A stretch of 64,000 nucleotides of DNA from Intrasporangium calvum (lineage in GTDB: Bacteria > Actinomycetota > Actinomycetes > Actinomycetales > Dermatophilaceae): NCBI RefSeq assembly GCF_028446585.1, contig NZ_JAPFQL010000003.1:62001-126000 (forward strand), given 5' to 3'. Below are positions 59,847 through 64,000 of this stretch, one piece after another (the stretch's first letter is position 1; every line of letters starts with the position of its first letter). The notes under the pieces were generated by a model. It did not search any database. It had not been told where the DNA came from and was given only the letters and a program-made list of their open reading frames with translations. The position numbers and the translations under genes were made by a program.

Positions 59847-62057
59847 GTGTCCGGTCAACCCCTTCCGCAGTTCACCGCGGCCGGCCAGCCAACGACGGTC
59901 CTGGCCCGCCTCGGTCGGGCCACCGGACGCCATCCGCTCTGGTGGGTCCTCGGCTGGCTCCTGGCGGCGCTCACCTCCTTTGCCGTCGCCGTCGGGGGCG
60001 TGACGGGCGAGTCCTTGTTCGAGCGCCTGACCTCCGGTGAGCCCCGGGTGCCCGGCCAGTCGCAGACCGCACGCGAGCTGATCCAGCGCGCCGAGCCGTC
60101 GCTGGACAACCTCATGCTGCAGGTTCGGGGTGCCTCTCTCGACGATCGCCCGTCAGTGGCTGCCGCAGCGGCCGCGACGGGGCGCCTCACCCAGATCCCG
60201 GGTGTCGCCGGGGTCCGGTCGCCGCTGCTGTCGCCCGAAGGCCCCAGCGATCCGGCCGTCCGCCCTCTCGTCGCCGACGGCTCGCCCGAGCAAGGGGCGT
60301 TTCTCACGATCGTTGACCTGGAGGAGGGGCAGGACGAGGCAGAGCTGTCCGTGACCCGGTCCGCGGTCGAGGACGGGTTCGGTGACGTCGTCGCGGCCCT
60401 GCCTGGAGCCACGGGATCCGTCGGGAGCTACCACCACGTCCTGAAGGCGATCACCAGCACCATCGAGAGCGATCTGCTGCGCGGCGAGGGCATCGCGCTG
60501 CCCCTCACCTTCCTCGTCATGGTGCTCGTCTTCGGGGGTTTCGTGGCGGCCGGAATGCCGGTCCTGGGCGCCATCGTCTCCATCGGCGGGGCGCTGTTGT
60601 CACTCTTCGGCTTCTCGCACGCCATGGACCTCGACGCCACCGTGGTCAACATCGTGACCCTGCTCGGTCTCGGGCTCTCGATCGACTACGGCCTGCTCAC
60701 GGTGAACCGGTTCCGCGAGGAGCTCGCCGTCCGGCCGGGCCAGGACCCGACCAGGGACGACGCGATCTCGGCGGCGGGCCGCACCGTGGCGACCGCCGGC
60801 CGGACCGTCCTCTTCTCCGGGGTCACGGTCGCCATCGCCCTGTCCGGCCTGCTCGTCTTCGAGGCCGAGATCATGCGGGCCATCGGGCTGGCCGGCGTGA
60901 GTGTCGTCCTGGTCGCGATGGTCGTCGCGGTGACGCTCGTGCCCGCCCTGGCCGTCCTCGGCGCGCGGCGCCTGAGCAAGCGGTCGTTCCGTGCCGCGGA
61001 CGACACGGGCCTGTTCTCCAGACTCGCGACAGCGGTCCAGCGCCGCCCCTTCAGCGTCATCGCGGGTGGCCTCGTCCTGCTGGCGGCGCTGGCGGCGCCG
61101 ACCCTCGACCTGCGCCTCACCGCGTCCGGGACCGAGCTGCTCCCGGTCTCGGCGCCGCAACGGGTGTTCTTCGACACGCTTCGCACCGACTACCCCGACC
61201 TGGCCGCTCCCCAGGTCACGGTGGTGGCCCGCAGCCCGGACACCGCCGAGGTCCGCGACGCCCTCGAGCGCTTCCGCGACCAACCGGGCGTGACCGGTCT
61301 CGACGTCCGGCCTCTCGGCGCCGACTACCAGCTCGCGGGGTTCCGGGTCGCCGGTCCCCCGACCTCGGACGCGGCGCAGGACCTCGTCACGGCCCTGTCC
61401 GACCTCGACCCCGGCTTCGACACCTGGGTCACCGGTCAGGCAGCCGGGCAGATCGACTTCCTCGACTCGATGGCCGAGGGCGCCCCCTGGGCCGTGACGC
61501 TCGTCGTCCTCGGCACCTTTGTCCTCCTGTTCCTCATGACGGGTTCGGTGGTCATCCCGCTCAAGGCCCTCGTGCTCAACGTCATCTCTCTCGGTGCAGC
61601 CCTCGGGGTCGTCGTGTGGGTGTTCCAGGACGGCAACCTGGAGGGCCCGCTCGGCTTCACGTCGGTGGGTGCCGTGGAGTCGATGGTGCCGTTCCTCGTC
61701 CTCGCGTTCGGCTTCGGCCTCTCGATGGACTACGAGCTCTTCCTGCTATCGCGGATCGTCGAGGAGCACGAAGGAGGCGCGGACAACGATCGCGCGGTGG
61801 CGCTCGGCCTCCAGCGCACGGGCCGGATCATCACATCCGCCGCGCTGCTCATCATCATCGTGTTCGCCGGCTTCATCGCCGGTGACATCCTCATCATCAA
61901 GCAGATGGGCGTCGCGCTCGTGGCCGCCGTCATCATCGATGCGACCGTGGTCCGGATGCTGCTCGTCCCCGCGACGATGACCGTGCTCGGCCGCTGGAAC
62001 TGGTGGGCGCCCGCCCCCTTGCGCCGCCTGCACCGCCGCTTTGGCCTGACCCACTGA
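59847..62057 (+). CDS. MMPL family (RND-type) membrane transporter
   Basis: 736 residues from a GTG at 59847 (VSGQPLPQF). It has two repeats, each with a large outer domain and about six transmembrane helices (twelve in total). LGLGLSIDYGLLTVNRFREE in the first half and AFGFGLSMDYELFLLSRIVEEH in the second are the paired MMPL hallmarks holding the proton-relay Asp. Such carriers export lipids or toxic compounds. No lipid-synthesis genes are next to it, so the cargo is unknown. Its start is only 18 bases from rarA on the opposite strand, so the two share a very compact promoter region. Confidence 0.9.
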   Translation: MSGQPLPQFTAAGQPTTVLARLGRATGRHPLWWVLGWLLAALTSFAVAVGGVTGESLFERLTSGEPRVPGQSQTARELIQRAEPSLDNLMLQVRGASLDDRPSVAAAAAATGRLTQIPGVAGVRSPLLSPEGPSDPAVRPLVADGSPEQGAFLTIVDLEEGQDEAELSVTRSAVEDGFGDVVAALPGATGSVGSYHHVLKAITSTIESDLLRGEGIALPLTFLVMVLVFGGFVAAGMPVLGAIVSIGGALLSLFGFSHAMDLDATVVNIVTLLGLGLSIDYGLLTVNRFREELAVRPGQDPTRDDAISAAGRTVATAGRTVLFSGVTVAIALSGLLVFEAEIMRAIGLAGVSVVLVAMVVAVTLVPALAVLGARRLSKRSFRAADDTGLFSRLATAVQRRPFSVIAGGLVLLAALAAPTLDLRLTASGTELLPVSAPQRVFFDTLRTDYPDLAAPQVTVVARSPDTAEVRDALERFRDQPGVTGLDVRPLGADYQLAGFRVAGPPTSDAAQDLVTALSDLDPGFDTWVTGQAAGQIDFLDSMAEGAPWAVTLVVLGTFVLLFLMTGSVVIPLKALVLNVISLGAALGVVVWVFQDGNLEGPLGFTSVGAVESMVPFLVLAFGFGLSMDYELFLLSRIVEEHEGGADNDRAVALGLQRTGRIITSAALLIIIVFAGFIAGDILIIKQMGVALVAAVIIDATVVRMLLVPATMTVLGRWNWWAPAPLRRLHRRFGLTH

Positions 62058-62151
62058 TGGGCCACTGACCACCCACTGGTGCCCTACTGATGCCGGACCT
62101 ACCCAGCCGCCCACCGACCCCGCTCCCACCGAGTTGAAGGATCAGACCCGC

Positions 62152-62970
62152 ATGACCGATGCCACCCGCCGCGCCGGTGCCGTGATCCTCCGCACGCACG
62201 CGGACCTGCTCGCGGCGACCGGCGGTGACGCCTTCGTCCGCTACGACCTGGCGGACCCCCTCGACGGCCCGGGGTGGGCGCTCGGTTCGGCGCTCATCGT
62301 CCCTCGCCGGACGCACACCCGGCGTCTCGGGCTCGTCGTCCTCGGCTCCGCCGCGGACGTGGCAGACCTGGCGGCGGAGCTCACCGGGCACGACCACGCC
62401 GACAACCCACTCGATGACCCGCAGGTCCTGCATGCGACCGTCGAGCGGGCGGCGTTCGAGTCATTCGCTTCGGTGGTCCCCCTCACCGATCCGGGTGGGG
62501 ACTGGGAGTGGATGTGCACGCACACGGAGCCTCCCCTCGTCGATGCGGAGGCCCGGGTCCGTCCTCTGGATGAGTCCGACGAGGCCGACATCCGCACGCT
62601 GCTCGAGGTGGCCAACGCCCGCACCGACGCTCGACCCTTCGAGACCAGGGGCCAACGGTGGGTCGGTGTCCGCGACAGCGCGGGCACCCTCGTGGCGTGC
62701 GGCGTCCTCGACCGCACGCTGTCCGGCGCGCCGATTCTCGAAGGCATCACGGTCCGTGCCGACCAACGCGGAACCGGGCTCGGTCTCGCGGTCACCGCGG
62801 CACTCACCCGTGCCGCGGTCCGGTCAGACGGCTGCTGCACCCTCGGCATGTACTCCGACAACGACGTCGCCCGTCGGCTCTACCACGGCCTGGGCTACGG
62901 CGACGACCACATCTGGTCGAGCCGACGCCTCGTCCATCGCACCGACCTCCCACGCGGAGCCGCACACTGA
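62152..62970 (+). CDS. GNAT family N-acetyltransferase
   Basis: 272 residues; I chose the ATG at 62152 over a TTG at 62134. The C-terminal half (about 140-272) is a GNAT domain: RPLDESDEADIRTLLEVAN, then the acetyl-CoA loop VRADQRGTGLGLAVTAALT and DNDVARRLYHGLGYGDDH. The N-terminal half resembles the lid of actinobacterial proteins that acetylate small amines. No partner is evident; it lies 94 bases after the MMPL gene and is probably in the same unit. A strong hairpin follows downstream. Confidence 0.85.
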   Translation: MTDATRRAGAVILRTHADLLAATGGDAFVRYDLADPLDGPGWALGSALIVPRRTHTRRLGLVVLGSAADVADLAAELTGHDHADNPLDDPQVLHATVERAAFESFASVVPLTDPGGDWEWMCTHTEPPLVDAEARVRPLDESDEADIRTLLEVANARTDARPFETRGQRWVGVRDSAGTLVACGVLDRTLSGAPILEGITVRADQRGTGLGLAVTAALTRAAVRSDGCCTLGMYSDNDVARRLYHGLGYGDDHIWSSRRLVHRTDLPRGAAH

Positions 62971-63002
62971 CTCAGCTGCCGCGACGCCGCTCGCACCAAA
63001 GA

Positions 63003-63036
63003 CCTGGATGCGTCGCCTCAACCCGACGCATCCAGG
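63003..63036. terminator. Bidirectional-type hairpin between convergent genes
   Basis: CCTGGATGCGTCG and CGACGCATCCAGG form a perfect 13-bp stem with an eight-base loop, between the plus-strand GNAT (ends 62970) and the minus-strand aspS (ends 63124). No U-tract follows on either strand. It likely ends transcription of both. Confidence 0.7.
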
Positions 63037-63123
63037 CCAACTGGACACACGACCCCGACGCACCGAGGCCGGGCCGACGCTTCCACGCCAGTGCGACGCG
63101 GGGACCTCGACCCGATCGCGGGC

Positions 63124-64000
63124 TCAGCCCGCGTCAGCCGGCGCCGCGTCGACGCCCGCCTCCTTGCGCTGCTGGGGGGTGATCGGCGCGGGCGCCGCGG
63201 TCAGCGGGTCATAGCCGCCACCGGTCTTGGGGAAGGCGATGACGTCGCGGATCGACTCGGTGCGGGCGAGCAGCGAGACGATGCGGTCCCACCCGAAGGC
63301 GATGCCGCCGTGCGGCGGGGCGCCGTACTGGAAGGCGTCGAGGAGGAAGCCGAACTTCTCCTGCGCCTCCTCGGCCCCGATCCCCATGACGTCGAAGACC
63401 CGCTCCTGCACGTCCCGGCGGTGGATACGAATCGAGCCGCCGCCGATCTCGTTGCCGTTGCACACCATGTCGTAGGCGTAGGCGAGCGCCGAGCCCGGGT
63501 CGGTGTCGAAGGTGTCCTCGAACTCCTTCTTCGGCGACGTGAAGGCGTGGTGCACGGCGGTCCAGGCGCTGTAGCCGAGCGCGACGTCGCCCGAGGCCGT
63601 CGCTTCTGCGGCGGGCTCGAAGAGCGGCGCGTCGAGCACCCAGAGGAAGCTCCACTGCGACTCGTCGATGAGATCGCACCTGCGACCGATCTCGAGCCGG
63701 GCGGCGCCGAGCAGCGCCCGCGACGACTTGGCGGGGCCGGCGGCGAAGAACACCGCGTCGCCTGGCTGGGCGCCGACGTGCGCGGCGAGGCCGGCCCGCT
63801 CGGTGTCGGTGAGGTTCTTGGCGACCGGACCGCCGAGCTCGCCGTCCTCCTGGACCAGCACGTAGGCCAGGCCCTTGGCGCCGCGCTGCTTGGCCCACTC
63901 CTGCCACGCGTCGAGCTGCTTGCGGGGCTGCGATGCGCCACCCGGCATGACGACGGCGCCGACGTACTCGGACTGGAAGACCCGGAAGGGCGTGTCCGCG
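63124..64000 (-). CDS. aspS: Aspartyl-tRNA synthetase, C-terminal part (cut by window edge)
   Basis: About 292 codons from the window edge to the stop at 63124; the start lies outside. Visible parts: the bacterial GAD insertion ([20 protein letters not shown]), [37 protein letters not shown] and motif 3 [17 protein letters not shown] with the class II Arg. It charges tRNA-Asp, or also tRNA-Asn if the non-discriminating form, which cannot be judged from this part. It follows, convergently, the GNAT gene and the hairpin. Confidence 0.94.
   Translation of the reverse strand, partial: ADTPFRVFQSEYVGAVVMPGGASQPRKQLDAWQEWAKQRGAKGLAYVLVQEDGELGGPVAKNLTDTERAGLAAHVGAQPGDAVFFAAGPAKSSRALLGAARLEIGRRCDLIDESQWSFLWVLDAPLFEPAAEATASGDVALGYSAWTAVHHAFTSPKKEFEDTFDTDPGSALAYAYDMVCNGNEIGGGSIRIHRRDVQERVFDVMGIGAEEAQEKFGFLLDAFQYGAPPHGGIAFGWDRIVSLLARTESIRDVIAFPKTGGGYDPLTAAPAPITPQQRKEAGVDAAPADAG

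Noticed and set aside
62971-63123. Small gene between the GNAT and aspS
   Set aside because: The gap is mainly the hairpin and no frame with a ribosome-binding site is present.

Overview
The window is a gene-dense stretch of high-GC (around 70%) actinobacterial chromosome. Gene order, start-codon habits (many GTG and some TTG starts, very many GTGA/ATGA stop-start overlaps), an mIHF gene, a PyrR-regulated pyr operon and an FMN-riboswitch rib operon all fit the Actinomycetota. My best guess is the Micrococcales, Intrasporangiaceae-like (inferred from gene order and protein character, not from a search). No rRNA, tRNA, CRISPR array, transposase or prophage gene was seen. Most genes lie on the minus strand.

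Layout from left to right. 1-9 kb: trpE (cut by the window edge), hisI, a heterodimeric ABC exporter, a GNAT, a TIGR03085-type protein, hisF, an orphan P-loop kinase and an MFS carrier. 8.5-15.2 kb: a co-directional run that reads (minus strand) FMN riboswitch, pnuC/ribM, ribD, ribE, ribBA, ribH, hisE, hisG, a PH-domain membrane protein and a flavin reductase. 15.3-27 kb: rpe, an enoyl-CoA hydratase (plus strand), rsmB-fmt-def, a saccharopine-dehydrogenase-like protein, priA, metK, coaBC, rpoZ, gmk and mihF. 27.3-37.6 kb: a complete pyr operon (pyrR-pyrB-pyrC-carA-carB-pyrK-pyrD-pyrF) with a PyrR-binding RNA motif upstream of pyrR. 37.7-51.8 kb: a flavodoxin-fold protein, nusB, efp, a HelD-like helicase (plus strand), the shikimate genes aroQ, aroB, aroK, aroC and aroE with a prepilin peptidase and an FMN reductase among them, then mltG, ruvX and alaS. 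52-58.2 kb: a peptide/nickel-type ABC importer with the unusual order C-A-B-D-F. 58.4-64 kb: rarA, an MMPL transporter (plus strand), a GNAT and aspS (cut by the window edge).

The most unusual signal is a short dispersed repeat, CGTATGCCGCTGRGC, often extended by TCGCTC. It occurs twelve times in 64 kb on both strands. Six copies are intergenic, two of these forming a perfect 16-bp-stem hairpin downstream of the peptide importer operon. Six are inside coding sequences (the P-loop kinase, ribD, rsmB, coaBC twice, aroB) and are read in different frames. The second notable point is that the class-1B-type PyrD in the otherwise intact pyr operon has lost several residues expected to bind FMN or dihydroorotate, and its partner PyrK is also altered at the FAD motif.
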